Source: Acidaminococcus fermentans | Lineage (GTDB): Bacteria > Bacillota > Negativicutes > Acidaminococcales > Acidaminococcaceae | Length of the DNA stretch: 35,517 nucleotides | Assembly: GCF_009696675.1 (NCBI RefSeq) | Contig: NZ_VULN01000018.1 | Coordinates: 1-35,517, forward strand | Direction of reading: 5' to 3' | In this document: one piece after another, positions 7,229 to 14,984 of the stretch | Layout: every line of letters begins with the position of its first letter | Numbering within the stretch: position 1 is the stretch's first letter | The notes under the pieces: model-generated | Seen by the model: only the letters and a program-made list of their open reading frames with translations | Told to the model about the DNA's origin: nothing | Database searches by the model: none | Position numbers and translations under genes: made by a program

Positions 7229-8107
7229 ATGGATATGGAAACTCTGGAAAATTTTCTGGTGATTGCCCGGGAAAACAACGTCACCCGGGCAGCCCAGATC
7301 ATCCATATTACCCAGCCCACCCTGTCCCGGCAGCTGAAGGCCCTGGAAGAAGAACTGGGCAGGCCCCTGTTCTATCTGGAAAACCGCCGGCTGTCCCTGA
7401 CTCCGGAAGGGATCCTGTTCCGGAAACGGGCAGAAGAACTGCTGGACCTGTACCGGAAAACCCGGTCCGAGATCCGTGCTTCCGCGGAAATCGCCGGGGA
7501 CATTTTCCTGGGCACCGGGGAAACCGACGTAATCCGGCTGATTTCCCAGGTGGCCGTGGGTTTTTCCCGCCAGCATCCGGGGATCCGCTACCGGATCTTC
7601 AGCAGCGACGCGGAAGGGGTCCGGGAACGGCTGAACAAGGGGCTCCTGGATCTGGGGCTGGTGTACGGCCCTTCGGACCCGGAAAAATTCGCAAGCGTGC
7701 CCCTGGATCAGGAAGACCGGTGGGGGATCCTGCTGCCCCGTACCCATCCCCTGGCCGCAGAGCCCGGCCTGTCCCCGGAACAGGTCCGGGACCTGCCCCT
7801 GATCCTGTCCCAGCAGGCCCTGAAATCCGGGCTGCTCCTGAAATGGCTGGGAAAGCCTCTGGAAGAGCTGAACATCATCGGTACCTACACCCTTCTGACC
7901 AATGCGGCGAAAATGGTGGCCGGGGGCCTGGGCTGTGCCATGGGCCTGGACGGGCTCATCAACACCGCCGGCTCCCCCCTGTGCTTCCGGCCCTGTGATC
8001 CGTCCCTCACCGACCGTCTGTCCCTGATCTGGAAAAAAGACCACCAGTTCTCCCCGGCAGTCCAGGCCTTCCAGGAACTGCTGCTGCAGAATTTTGCTGA
8101 AAAATAA
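7229..8107 (+). CDS. LysR-family transcriptional regulator (of the ADH/hydrolase operon)
   Basis: 292 residues. The N-terminal winged helix-turn-helix is clear: ETLENFLVIARENNVTRAAQIIHITQPTLSRQLKALEEELGRPLF. A periplasmic-binding-protein-like effector domain follows from about residue 90. The start is ATG 7229, where AGAGGTGA sits 6 bases upstream; an in-frame GTG at 7220 lies inside that binding site and is rejected. It is divergent from the iron-ADH and hydrolase operon, the standard arrangement for a LysR activator and its target. The effector is unknown, plausibly the substrate or product of those enzymes. The gene ends 1 base before a strong terminator. Confidence 0.92.
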   Translation: MDMETLENFLVIARENNVTRAAQIIHITQPTLSRQLKALEEELGRPLFYLENRRLSLTPEGILFRKRAEELLDLYRKTRSEIRASAEIAGDIFLGTGETDVIRLISQVAVGFSRQHPGIRYRIFSSDAEGVRERLNKGLLDLGLVYGPSDPEKFASVPLDQEDRWGILLPRTHPLAAEPGLSPEQVRDLPLILSQQALKSGLLLKWLGKPLEELNIIGTYTLLTNAAKMVAGGLGCAMGLDGLINTAGSPLCFRPCDPSLTDRLSLIWKKDHQFSPAVQAFQELLLQNFAEK

Positions 8108-8145
8108 GGGGGTGCTGCACGTTCTGTGCAGCACCCCCTGTTTTT
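8108..8145. terminator. Bidirectional terminator between LysR and rubrerythrin genes
   Basis: A perfect 13-base stem GGGGGTGCTGCAC (8108-8120)/GTGCAGCACCCCC (8126-8138), loop GTTCT, then TGTTTTT on the plus strand. It serves the plus-strand LysR gene and probably the convergent rubrerythrin gene. The same hairpin core recurs at 20066 and 23923. Confidence 0.88.
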
Positions 8146-8152
8146 CATCCTC

Positions 8153-8698
8153 TTATTTTACTTCCTTGAACGCACTTTTGGGCTGGCCGCAGAGAGGGCA
8201 GACCCAGTCGTCGCTTTCGCTGTTGATGTCCCCTTCGTATTCATAGCCGCAGACCGGGCACACATACACCTTTTTGGCCTTTTCCTTTTTCTCTGCCTGA
8301 GGATACCGGGCCAGGATTTCCGCCATCAGTTCCCCATGGTGGCCTTCCTGTTTGGCAAACACTTCCATTTCGTCAGCCGCTTCAGCAAACCCGGCAGCCC
8401 GCACCTTGTCCGCCATGGCCTTTACCTGAGCCTCCCCATTGGTTTCCGCTTTTTGGAGGGTTTTCACCAGGCCCCAGAAATCCTGGGGATATTTCCCGTT
8501 GAGCACGGCATAGAAGCCCGCATGGACCGCTTCCTGGTTGGCGGCTTCAATGAACAGGGGCACCAGATCTTCATAGCCCTGTTCTTTGGCCAGCCGGGCC
8601 AGTGCATAATACATCATGGTGCCGTTGGCTTCTCCCTGCATCATGGTTTTTGCCATAGCTTCCAGTTCCGTTCCTTTGGTCTGTCCGTAAATGCTCAT
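8153..8698 (-). CDS. Rubrerythrin
   Basis: 181 residues: an N-terminal four-helix ferritin-like diiron domain (about 1-135) and a C-terminal rubredoxin domain with [10 protein letters not shown] and [11 protein letters not shown], the two CxxC pairs that bind one iron. Diiron ligand motifs visible are [22 protein letters not shown] and [10 protein letters not shown]. Rubrerythrin reduces hydrogen peroxide to water in anaerobes, fed by rubredoxin or NADH-dependent donors. The start at 8698 has AGGAGG 9 bases upstream; the frame remains open to 8812 but through the promoter. The promoter is consensus and overlaps a triple AT-rich repeat shared with the divergent OhrR-type gene, so peroxide-responsive control is likely. 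Confidence 0.95.
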   Translation of the reverse strand: MSIYGQTKGTELEAMAKTMMQGEANGTMMYYALARLAKEQGYEDLVPLFIEAANQEAVHAGFYAVLNGKYPQDFWGLVKTLQKAETNGEAQVKAMADKVRAAGFAEAADEMEVFAKQEGHHGELMAEILARYPQAEKKEKAKKVYVCPVCGYEYEGDINSESDDWVCPLCGQPKSAFKEVK

Positions 8699-8783
8699 TG
8701 TCTTTTCCTCCTGTTTTCCCTTGCCCCCGTAAAGCGGAGCTTTCTGTTTCTTTTCTTCTGGCCATCGGCCTCTTGTGAAACCC

Positions 8784-8812
8784 ATTATACCTGTTTTATT
8801 TAATTTTGTCAA
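8784..8812 (-). promoter_or_regulatory. Consensus promoter of the rubrerythrin gene
   Basis: On the minus strand TTGACA (8812-8807), 17 bases, TATAAT (8789-8784): a perfect sigma-A promoter. The -35 box falls at the junction of the first two 15-base repeat units, so a protein bound to those repeats would block polymerase. The leader is about 80 bases to the start at 8698. Confidence 0.9.
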
Positions 8813-8837
8813 ATTTAATTTTGCTAAATTTAATTTG
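8798..8837. promoter_or_regulatory. Triple AT-rich repeat, probable OhrR operator
   Basis: Three tandem units with a 15-base period start at 8798, 8813 and 8828, each beginning ATTTAATTT. Neighbouring units make AAATTTAATTT segments that are near-palindromic. The repeats cover the -35 boxes of both divergent promoters (8807-8812 minus, 8835-8840 plus). Known OhrR operators are AT-rich palindromes of the TACAATT/AATTGTA kind; assignment to the neighbouring regulator is inference from position. Confidence 0.7.
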
Positions 8838-8863
8838 TTCTCATGTTCTTTTCCTGTTACAAT
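8835..8863 (+). promoter_or_regulatory. Promoter of the OhrR-type gene
   Basis: TTGTTC (8835-8840), 17 bases, TACAAT (8858-8863), placing transcription start near 8870 and a leader of about 37 bases before the start codon. The -35 box is inside the third repeat unit, consistent with autoregulation. Confidence 0.75.
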
Positions 8864-8906
8864 AAAGTGCAGTCAAAAATTTTTCCGTACCGGAGGTATG
8901 ATCGAT

Positions 8907-9365
8907 ATGAATGAAAAGGATGCCTGCAATCCCCTGCTGCTGAAAAACCAGCTTTGCTTTCCCCTGTATGCCAGCGCCCGGAAAATCGTAGCTGCCTATA
9001 CTCCCTTCCTGAAAGAAATCGGCCTCACCTATGCCCAGTATGTAACCATGATGGTGCTCTGGGAAGAAAAGTCCACGACCATGCATGACCTGGGAAAACG
9101 GCTTTACCTGGATTCCGGGACCCTGACCCCGGTGCTGAAGAAGCTGGAGGCCATGGGCTATGTGAAGCGTTCCCGGAAGCCTGAAGATGAGCGGATCGTC
9201 ATGGTGGAAATCACCCCCGATGGACTGGCCCTCCGGGACAAGGCCCTGAAAGTCCCCCATGCCATGGGCTGCCTGATCAACCGGAAAGGTCCCCTGTTCA
9301 CAGCCGAAGAAGTGGCCGATTTGAAAGAAAAACTGTACCGGATCCTCCACGTACTGGAGGGGTAA
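8907..9365 (+). CDS. ohrR: OhrR-type MarR-family peroxide-sensing repressor
   Basis: 152 residues. The N-terminus NQLCFPLYASARKIVAAYTPFLKEIGLTY matches the OhrR subgroup of MarR, where the Cys in LCF (here residue 17) is the oxidisable sensor, with a tyrosine and an arginine nearby as in the family. The winged helix is TTMHDLGKRLYLDSGTLTPVLKKLEAMGYVKRSRKPEDERIV. The start ATG 8907 lies 10 bases after GGAGG; an earlier ATG (8898) touches the binding site. No ohr gene is adjacent; the divergent target is rubrerythrin, which is less usual for OhrR. The family role is to release DNA when the Cys reacts with organic hydroperoxide. The symbol rests on motif resemblance only. Confidence 0.85.
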   Translation: MNEKDACNPLLLKNQLCFPLYASARKIVAAYTPFLKEIGLTYAQYVTMMVLWEEKSTTMHDLGKRLYLDSGTLTPVLKKLEAMGYVKRSRKPEDERIVMVEITPDGLALRDKALKVPHAMGCLINRKGPLFTAEEVADLKEKLYRILHVLEG

Positions 9366-9371
9366 AAAGGG

Positions 9372-9394
9372 GGGCTGCTGCGCTGCAGCAGCCC
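9372..9394 (+). terminator. Hairpin after ohrR lacking a U-run
   Basis: Stem GGGCTGCTGC (9372-9381)/GCAGCAGCCC (9385-9394). It belongs to the window's CTGCTGC/GCAGCAG family, but what follows is TGTCAATGGTCAATTGTCAA rather than a T-tract. It looks like a terminator whose U-run was replaced by the adjoining short repeats, or a weak terminator. Confidence 0.55.
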
Positions 9395-9780
9395 TGTCAA
9401 TGGTCAATTGTCAATCGTCAATGGCCGAATGATAAAATTTGCAGACAAATTTTATTGAATGGGAACGCAGCTGGCGCTGCTAACCCACCACCCATGCTGC
9501 GCATGGATACCCCCGCCCTTGCAAAGGGCGGATATACGCTCGGGCTGGCGCCCATTGCTTTTCAGTACAAGGGCAGCAGCCCGCGTACTGTCTATCCGCC
9601 CTTTTCAAGGGCGTAAGCAGGGAGCATCCGCTTCAGCGGATAGCGAGGTCGCTTATGCCGTAGCTGGAGACCAGCCGCCAGGCTGGTGGTAGGTTAGCAG
9701 CCGTAAGGCTGCGTTTCCCTTCAGGAGCATCTGCCCCTGGCAGATGGTCTCCTTCGGCCGCTGACTATTGACAGCTGACA
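9395..9780. repeat. Structured repeat A2 with flanking TCAAT repeats
   Basis: This gene-free region begins with four TCAAT-type direct repeats (9396-9422), then palindrome AAATTTGCAGACAAATTT (9436-9453), then the A element: GCTGCTAACCCACCACC (9476-9492) and its complement with one mismatch (9685-9701). Inside are the same GCCCTTGCAAAGGGCGG and ATCCGCCCTTTTCAAGGGCG arms as A1, but the central loop differs. The CATCTGCC/GGCAGATG hairpin follows (about 9727-9747), as in A1 and the B repeats. Short open frames here encode nothing recognisable. Confidence 0.85.
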
Positions 9781-9784
9781 AAAA

Positions 9785-9822
9785 AAAACAGGGACTGCTG
9801 CCCAGGCAGCAGTCCCTGTTTT
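9785..9822. terminator. Terminator of clpB
   Basis: A perfect 18-base inverted repeat with A and T flanks (AAAACAGGGACTGCTGCC, 9785-9802; complement 9805-9822). It gives a U-run in either direction and lies 3 bases beyond the clpB stop codon. Confidence 0.88.
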
Positions 9823-9825
9823 CAT

Positions 9826-12369
9826 TCACTTCTTCACCACGTCGATGTTCCCGTTCTGGAGAACCACTTCGATATGGTCCCCTCTCTGGATCTCGCCCTG
9901 GACGATCTTGTTGCTCACTACGGTTTCCACCGTATGGACAATCAGTCTCTTCAGAGGACGGGCCCCAAAGGCAGGGTCGAACCCGGCTTTGGCCAGGTAG
10001 GCAACGGCTTCGTCGGTGGCCGTCAGGGTCAGTTCCAGCTGGCTGTGGAGCCGGCTGCCCAGATGGTTCAGGATCAACCGTACGATATCCTTCAGCTGTT
10101 CTTCCTGGAGAGGTTTGAACACCACAATGTCGTCCACCCGGTTCAGGAATTCCGGCCGGAAGAACTTCATCAGCATGCTCCGGACTTCGTCCTTGCTGAT
10201 GTTGCCCTTCTTTTCCATGATCTCATGGGACCCCAGGTTGCTGGTCATGATGATCAGGGTATTCTTGAAGTCCACCATACGGCCCTGGCCGTCAGTCAAA
10301 CGGCCGTCGTCCAGCACCTGGAGCAGTACGTTGAACACATCCGGGTGAGCCTTTTCGATTTCATCGAACAGGATCACGGAATAAGGATGGCGCCGCACCG
10401 CTTCCGTCAGCTGGCCCCCTTCTTCATAGCCCACATATCCAGGAGGGGCACCGATCAGACGGGACACCGTATGTTTCTCCATGTATTCACTCATATCGAT
10501 ACGGATAATGCTCTTTTCATCATTGAACAGCACTTCCGCCAGGGCTTTGGCCAGTTCGGTCTTGCCCACACCGGTAGGCCCCAGGAAGATGAAGGAACCG
10601 ATGGGTTTGTTGGGATCCTTGATCCCGGCCCGGGCCCGGATTACGGCTTCGCTGACAGCTTCCACCGCTTCGTCCTGGCCGATCACCCGTTTGTGGAGGA
10701 TTTCCGGCAGGTGCGCCAGTTTCTTCTTTTCTCCTTCCATCAGACGGTTCACAGGGATGCCCGTCCAGGTGCTCACCACCTTGGCGATATCATCCTCGTC
10801 CACTTCTTCCTTCAGCAGGCGTTTGTCGGAATGTTCCTCTTTTTCCAGGGCCGCCAGCTGTTTCTGGAGTTCCGGCAGCTTGCCGTACTTCAGTTCCGCC
10901 AGACGGTTCAGGTCATAGGACCGTTCCGCTTCTTCCATTTCCTTCTTCACATTGTCCATATCCTTCTTGACCTGACGAATCTTGGCAATGCCGCCCTTTT
11001 CGGCCTTCCACTGGTCCATGAGCTTGTCGTTCTCGCCCTTCAGTTTGGCCAGTTCCTCTTTGATCTTTTCCAGACGGGCCTTGGAAGCATCGTCCTCTTC
11101 CTTGGACAGGGCCTGTTCCTCAATCTGGAGCTGGAGCATCCGGCGACGGCTTTCATCCAGTTCCGTAGGCATGGAATCGATTTCCACCCGCAGACGGGCA
11201 GCGGCTTCATCCACCAGGTCGATGGCCTTGTCCGGCAGGAACCGGTCATTGATGTACCGGTTGCTCAACGTGGCAGCAGCCACCAAGGCGGAATCCTTGA
11301 TCCGGACCCCATGATGGACTTCGTACCGTTCCTTCAGCCCTCTCAGGATGGAAATGGTGTCCTCCACACTGGGTTCCTTCACCAGCACCGGCTGGAAACG
11401 CCGTTCCAGGGCGGAATCCTTTTCAATGTATTTCCGGTATTCCTTCAGGGTGGTGGCACCGATGCACCGGAGTTCCCCTCTGGCCAGCATGGGTTTCAGG
11501 ATGTTCCCCGCATCCATGGAGCCTTCAGAAGCCCCGGCTCCCACCACCGTGTGCAGTTCATCGATGAACATGATGATCTGGCCGGCAGAATCGGACACGA
11601 TTTTCAGGACTTTCTTCAACCGTTCCTCAAATTCCCCTCTGTACTTGGCCCCAGCCACCAGGGACGCCAGGTCCAGGGCATACAGGGTCTTATTCTTCAG
11701 GGATTCAGGAACGTCCCCGGCCACGATCCGGCGGGCCAGGCCTTCCACAATGGCGGTTTTGCCCACGCCCGGTTCACCGATCAGCACCGGGTTGTTCTTT
11801 TTCCGGCGGGACAGGATTTCGATGGTCCGACGGATTTCATCGTCACGGCCGATTACCGGATCCAGCTTCCCGTCCCGGGCTTTCTGGGTCAAGTCCTGGC
11901 CGAATTTCTCCAGGGTCTTGCGGTTTTCATCCGCATCCCCATTGTTTTCATACTTGTCGATCAAACCACGGATGGCACTGCGGGTGATCCCGTACTTTTT
12001 GCACAGGTCCACCACTTCCGTATCCCCGTCTTCACACAGGGCGGCCAGCAAATGGGATGCAGTCACCGGGTTCTGGCCGGCGGCTTTTTCCGCCAGGGCG
12101 AACACCCGGGCCAGGCCCGTGCTCATGCTCAGCTGATCGGACCCCTTCACGGAAGGGATCTGCTTCAGCAGACGGTCCACCTCCCGGCTGAACTGGGCCT
12201 CATCCACGTTCAGGCTCTTCAGCACAAACTTGAAGAACCCGTCCGGCTGGCTGCACATGGCAGACAGCAGATGGACGGTGGTCAGTTCCTGGTTGTAATT
12301 CATAACGGCTTGCTGCTGGGCAGCTTCCAACAATCCACGCACTTCGTCACTCAAGCGTTCTGCCTGCAT
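9826..12369 (-). CDS. clpB: ClpB protein disaggregase (Hsp100)
   Basis: 847 residues, close to the usual 860. Domains in order: Clp_N repeats (about 1-145), NBD1 with Walker [16 protein letters not shown] and Walker [14 protein letters not shown], the long coiled-coil middle domain (about 390-510, rich in K and E) that contacts DnaK and separates ClpB from ClpA and ClpC, NBD2 with Walker [17 protein letters not shown] and [16 protein letters not shown], and the C-terminal D2-small domain. The hexamer threads aggregated proteins through its pore with DnaK. The start at 12369 has GGAGGTG 7 bases upstream, whereas the frame upstream runs through the leader. It is a single gene with its own heat-shock-style promoter. 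Confidence 0.98.
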   Translation of the reverse strand: MQAERLSDEVRGLLEAAQQQAVMNYNQELTTVHLLSAMCSQPDGFFKFVLKSLNVDEAQFSREVDRLLKQIPSVKGSDQLSMSTGLARVFALAEKAAGQNPVTASHLLAALCEDGDTEVVDLCKKYGITRSAIRGLIDKYENNGDADENRKTLEKFGQDLTQKARDGKLDPVIGRDDEIRRTIEILSRRKKNNPVLIGEPGVGKTAIVEGLARRIVAGDVPESLKNKTLYALDLASLVAGAKYRGEFEERLKKVLKIVSDSAGQIIMFIDELHTVVGAGASEGSMDAGNILKPMLARGELRCIGATTLKEYRKYIEKDSALERRFQPVLVKEPSVEDTISILRGLKERYEVHHGVRIKDSALVAAATLSNRYINDRFLPDKAIDLVDEAAARLRVEIDSMPTELDESRRRMLQLQIEEQALSKEEDDASKARLEKIKEELAKLKGENDKLMDQWKAEKGGIAKIRQVKKDMDNVKKEMEEAERSYDLNRLAELKYGKLPELQKQLAALEKEEHSDKRLLKEEVDEDDIAKVVSTWTGIPVNRLMEGEKKKLAHLPEILHKRVIGQDEAVEAVSEAVIRARAGIKDPNKPIGSFIFLGPTGVGKTELAKALAEVLFNDEKSIIRIDMSEYMEKHTVSRLIGAPPGYVGYEEGGQLTEAVRRHPYSVILFDEIEKAHPDVFNVLLQVLDDGRLTDGQGRMVDFKNTLIIMTSNLGSHEIMEKKGNISKDEVRSMLMKFFRPEFLNRVDDIVVFKPLQEEQLKDIVRLILNHLGSRLHSQLELTLTATDEAVAYLAKAGFDPAFGARPLKRLIVHTVETVVSNKIVQGEIQRGDHIEVVLQNGNIDVVKK

Positions 12370-12438
12370 AACAAACACCTCCAAAAACCATTGGATCAAT
12401 GGGTTATCTTCTTCATTCAGAGCCCGAAACAAACAGGG

Positions 12439-12534
12439 CCCGGGAAGTCTCTTTTCTCACTTCCCGGGTCTTATTATACCCATTAAAAGTCAAAAAGTCA
12501 AATATTATTTTCGTTTTTTTGACTTTTTTTGATT
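12439..12534 (-). promoter_or_regulatory. clpB promoter with CtsR-like boxes and a perfect inverted repeat at +1
   Basis: On the minus strand TTGACT (12501-12496), 17 bases, TATAAT (12478-12473). Around and upstream are TTTGACT-like heptamers. A pair read as AATCAAA-N3-AGTCAAA (12534-12518) has the direct-repeat spacing of CtsR boxes with one mismatch; a second pair over the -35 (TTTGACT, 1 base, TTTGACT) has non-standard spacing. From the expected start site lies a perfect 10-base inverted repeat CCCGGGAAGT-N10-ACTTCCCGGG (12468 to 12439), the place where CIRCE sits in other operons, but its sequence is not CIRCE. A small CCATTG/CAATGG hairpin precedes the ribosome binding site. Confidence 0.7.
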
Positions 12535-14040
12535 TTATTTTTCTTTGGCCAGACAGGACCATTCCGGATGACGGGCCACTTCCCGGAAGAAGGCCTTTCC
12601 GGCGGCATCCGCCTTGTCCCTCCGTTTCTCCGTCCGGATCCCTTCCTGGCCGCAGAGGGCTGCCAGGGACAGGGTCAGTTCCCGGTCTCGGGCTCCTTCG
12701 GCCCCTTCCGCCAGGGCTCCGGTCCGGGCATAGCTGCGGCAGTATTTCCACCACTTTTCCCAGTAAGCTTCCCCTCGCTTCACCAGCCGTTTTTCTCCCA
12801 AGCCCCGTTCCAGGGTCAGGAGCCCGGCCAGGTCTTCCAGCTGCCCTTTCCGTTCCCAGGGATCCGGGCTGCCGGCATCTTCCAGGAACTGCTGTTCCTG
12901 CTGCCACCGGTTCCACCGGACCTGGAGGAATTTTTCCAGGGTTGGGTTCTCTCCGTCCTTTTTGGCCAGGGTGGCCAGGTACAGCAGCTGCCACAGGGCC
13001 GCTGCCGCTTCCCGGGCGCAGCAGTCCGCACAGTGCTGAGCCGCCGCCACCCACCGGTCTTCCAGCCACTGCCAGGCCGGTTCCAGGGAGAGGAGCTCTT
13101 CCGGGAAAGGCTTTTCCCGCTGCCGGTCAGACGTTTCCAGGTAGTCCACCGGTTCCAGCACCCCCAGGAGCCCGTCCAACAGATCCCGACCCTTTTTCCA
13201 GGAGGTCCGGGACAAAAAGCCCTGGCCCAGGTTCCACAGTCCGGCGCACTGCTGGAGAACAGTGAGCAGTTCCCGGCTCTCAAATTCCCGGTTCTCTCCG
13301 GGCACCAGAAGATCCAGTCCCCTGCCCAGGGCCTGCTGGACCAGGGTCCGCCACACTTCCGACGGCTCCGTTTCCTGATTCCAGCCAGGTGCCTTCCCGT
13401 CTTTGGGTGGGTTCCCCTTCCAACCGGTAAGATCCAGCCCCCGTTTGAACTTGCTCCGCTCTTCCGGCCACAGAGGGATGGCCTGGGCCAGAGCCGCCGT
13501 AAACCGCAGCAGGTCCCGTTCCTGGCCCCGTTTGATCTCCAGTTCCAGTTCCTCTATGGGAGCCTTTTTATCCCCGGCGGTCAAGGTTCCCTGGTCAAGG
13601 GCCGCTTCCACCACCGTCACGGCGGACAGCTGGATCAGAGCCGTTTTCCGGGTAAATTCCACGGTACACAAAGGAAGCAGTTCGTCTTCCTGGAGCAGGG
13701 TCTGGAGCTTCTGGTCCAGCTGGGGAGCAAAGCCCTGGAGCACCGGCTCCGGCTTTGTCAGAGGCACCGTGTATTCCTCCCGGCTGGAGAAGCCGTTCAC
13801 CGTCTTCCCCTGGCTTTTCACCGTAGCTTCGAAGGCCTTCCCGTTGGTCCGGCGGATCCGGTAGGCCATGCCGCTGCGGGTCAGTTTCCGGTCCCGGGTA
13901 TCCAGGTACTGGTTCCAAAGGTCCAGGGTATGCCGGCTGCCGGGAATGATTTTTTCCTTCACCAGAGGCAGCTGGAAGAATTTCCGGCGGCCCGCCTTGG
14001 TGGAAAGCAGTTTGATTTCTTTTTCCTGTCCTTGCGCCAT
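12535..14040 (-). CDS. CYTH-domain protein with a divergent CHAD-like C-terminal half
   Basis: 501 residues. The N-terminal half (about 1-205) is a CYTH/triphosphate tunnel metalloenzyme domain: EKEIKLL is the ExExK signature, followed by YLDTRDRKLTRSGMAYRIRR, the charged strands ATVKSQGK and SREEY, TVEFTRKTA, and ELELEIKRG near 190. Such domains hydrolyse triphosphates (inorganic PPPi or nucleotide) with two metal ions. The C-terminal half (about 230-501) is helical, rich in W, L, E and Q, and sits where CHAD domains usually do. I do not see the conserved histidines of CHAD, so it is degenerate or different. The start at 14040 has GGGAG 11 bases upstream, rather far. It lies upstream of clpB on the same strand with no clear terminator between. 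Confidence 0.8.
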   Translation of the reverse strand: MAQGQEKEIKLLSTKAGRRKFFQLPLVKEKIIPGSRHTLDLWNQYLDTRDRKLTRSGMAYRIRRTNGKAFEATVKSQGKTVNGFSSREEYTVPLTKPEPVLQGFAPQLDQKLQTLLQEDELLPLCTVEFTRKTALIQLSAVTVVEAALDQGTLTAGDKKAPIEELELEIKRGQERDLLRFTAALAQAIPLWPEERSKFKRGLDLTGWKGNPPKDGKAPGWNQETEPSEVWRTLVQQALGRGLDLLVPGENREFESRELLTVLQQCAGLWNLGQGFLSRTSWKKGRDLLDGLLGVLEPVDYLETSDRQREKPFPEELLSLEPAWQWLEDRWVAAAQHCADCCAREAAAALWQLLYLATLAKKDGENPTLEKFLQVRWNRWQQEQQFLEDAGSPDPWERKGQLEDLAGLLTLERGLGEKRLVKRGEAYWEKWWKYCRSYARTGALAEGAEGARDRELTLSLAALCGQEGIRTEKRRDKADAAGKAFFREVARHPEWSCLAKEK

Positions 14041-14162
14041 ATGGTTTCACACTCCCTGATCTTTTCCAAAATCTTATCATATAATTGTAACACAACATCT
14101 CCCCTCTTGGGATGAACTGTTTGGTTATGGAGGAAGCCGTCCATTGGAAATGGCTGATTTTA

Positions 14163-14191
14163 TTGACATTTTACGTATTAAAAGTTATTAT
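14163..14191 (+). promoter_or_regulatory. Promoter of the Fur/PerR-type gene
   Basis: TTGACA (14163-14168), 17 bases, TATTAT (14186-14191). The AT-rich leader (about 50 bases) holds several TTATTAAAG/TTTAACAA stretches that could carry a Fur or Per box, but no convincing 7-1-7 palindrome was found by eye. Confidence 0.8.
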
Positions 14192-14247
14192 TAAAGAAAC
14201 TTCTCTTTTAACAATTTTATTCTATCTATATATAAGGAGGCTTTGCC

Positions 14248-14667
14248 ATGCTCAGTCCAAAGGAACTGTCAGAAGTCCTGAAAGCCCAGGGGATGAAGAT
14301 CACCCCCCAGCGGCTGGAAGTATACCGGGCCTTTACCGGCCCCGAAGACCATCCCACGGCTACAGAAATCTATGAAAAAGTGCGGCAGCAGATGCCTACC
14401 CTGAGTTTTGCCACTATCTACCAGTCTCTGGGATTTTTCTGCCGGATGCACCTGATCCAGACTGTGGATGTAGGCGACGGGACCATGCGCTACGATGTGG
14501 ATCCCCATCCCCACCCCCATTTCCGCTGCGAAAAATGCGGCAAGGTGTTCAACCTGGATTTTGCCTACCACAAACACCTGGACCAGGACGTGGCCAAAAA
14601 AACCGGTTTCACCATCCGCTGCCACCAGACCTATTTCCTGGGGCTCTGCAAGGAGTGTAAGGAATAG
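14248..14667 (+). CDS. Fur-family metal/peroxide regulator, PerR-like
   Basis: 139 residues, a normal Fur-family length. Winged helix: LKAQGMKITPQRLEVYRAF then HPTATEIYEKV and SFATIYQSLGFFCRMHLI (recognition helix). The regulatory-metal segment DPHPHPHFRCEKCGKVFNLD contains the first CxxC, and the C-terminal CKECKE supplies the second CxxC of the structural zinc site. PerR and Fur differ in few residues and cannot be separated safely here; the anaerobic setting and the nearby rubrerythrin and OhrR genes make a peroxide-sensing role reasonable. AAGGAGG lies 7 bases before the ATG. It is monocistronic with a consensus promoter, followed by two hairpins. Confidence 0.9.
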   Translation: MLSPKELSEVLKAQGMKITPQRLEVYRAFTGPEDHPTATEIYEKVRQQMPTLSFATIYQSLGFFCRMHLIQTVDVGDGTMRYDVDPHPHPHFRCEKCGKVFNLDFAYHKHLDQDVAKKTGFTIRCHQTYFLGLCKECKE

Positions 14668-14752
14668 GGACTGCTGCGCCAGGCACAGCAGCCCCGTCAA
14701 TTGTCAATTGCCGAAGGAAAGGACCCGCCTCTCATGGAGGCGGGTCCTTTTT
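14667..14752 (+). terminator. Double hairpin terminator after the Fur-family gene
   Basis: The first hairpin, CTGCTG (14671-14676)/CAGCAG (14686-14691) with flanking GGG/CCC, has no T-tract and runs into GTCAATTGTCAATTG. The second, GGACCCGCCT (14721-14730)/AGGCGGGTCC (14738-14747) followed by TTTTT (14748-14752), is a proper intrinsic terminator. Repeat B1 starts at its T-run. Confidence 0.85.
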
Positions 14753-14984
14753 GAATCTATGCCCTCTGGGCGGCCGGGACGGGCTTGCCTGGGGCAAGCC
14801 CCTACGCCGTCGCTGTCCAGGAACCAGCTAACAACAGTTTCCTTATGGAGACTCTCCCTTGGACGGCATTCCCGTCCAATCGGTCGAACAAACAATGCCC
14901 GACCCCAACGCCGTAGGGGCGTGCCGCAGGCCCGCCCGTCCCGGCCTGGGGGCTTCAACTCTTCAAAGGAACCTGCACTTTCCC
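14753..14984. repeat. Inverted-repeat element B, copy 1
   Basis: Begins GAATCTATGCCC directly after a terminator T-run. The left arm, TGGGCGGCCGGGACGGGC followed by GCAAGCCCCTACGCCGTCG, pairs with the right arm CAACGCCGTAGGGGCGTG followed by CCCGCCCGTCCCGGCCTGGG ending near 14952. The middle carries GGACGGCATTCCCGTCC (a hairpin) and CGGTCGAACAAACAATGCCC. Overall it can fold into one long branched hairpin of about 200 bases. This copy lacks the CATCTGCC/GGCAGATG tail. The remaining bases up to 14984 show nothing else. Confidence 0.85.

Noticed and set aside
9874-12486. An 870-codon plus-strand open frame opposite clpB
   Set aside because: Antisense shadow of clpB with no ribosome binding site or recognisable domain.
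14112-14375. A possible small gene reading through the Fur-family promoter
   Set aside because: It spans the TTGACA/TATTAT promoter and then overlaps the Fur gene out of frame; no binding site at its start.
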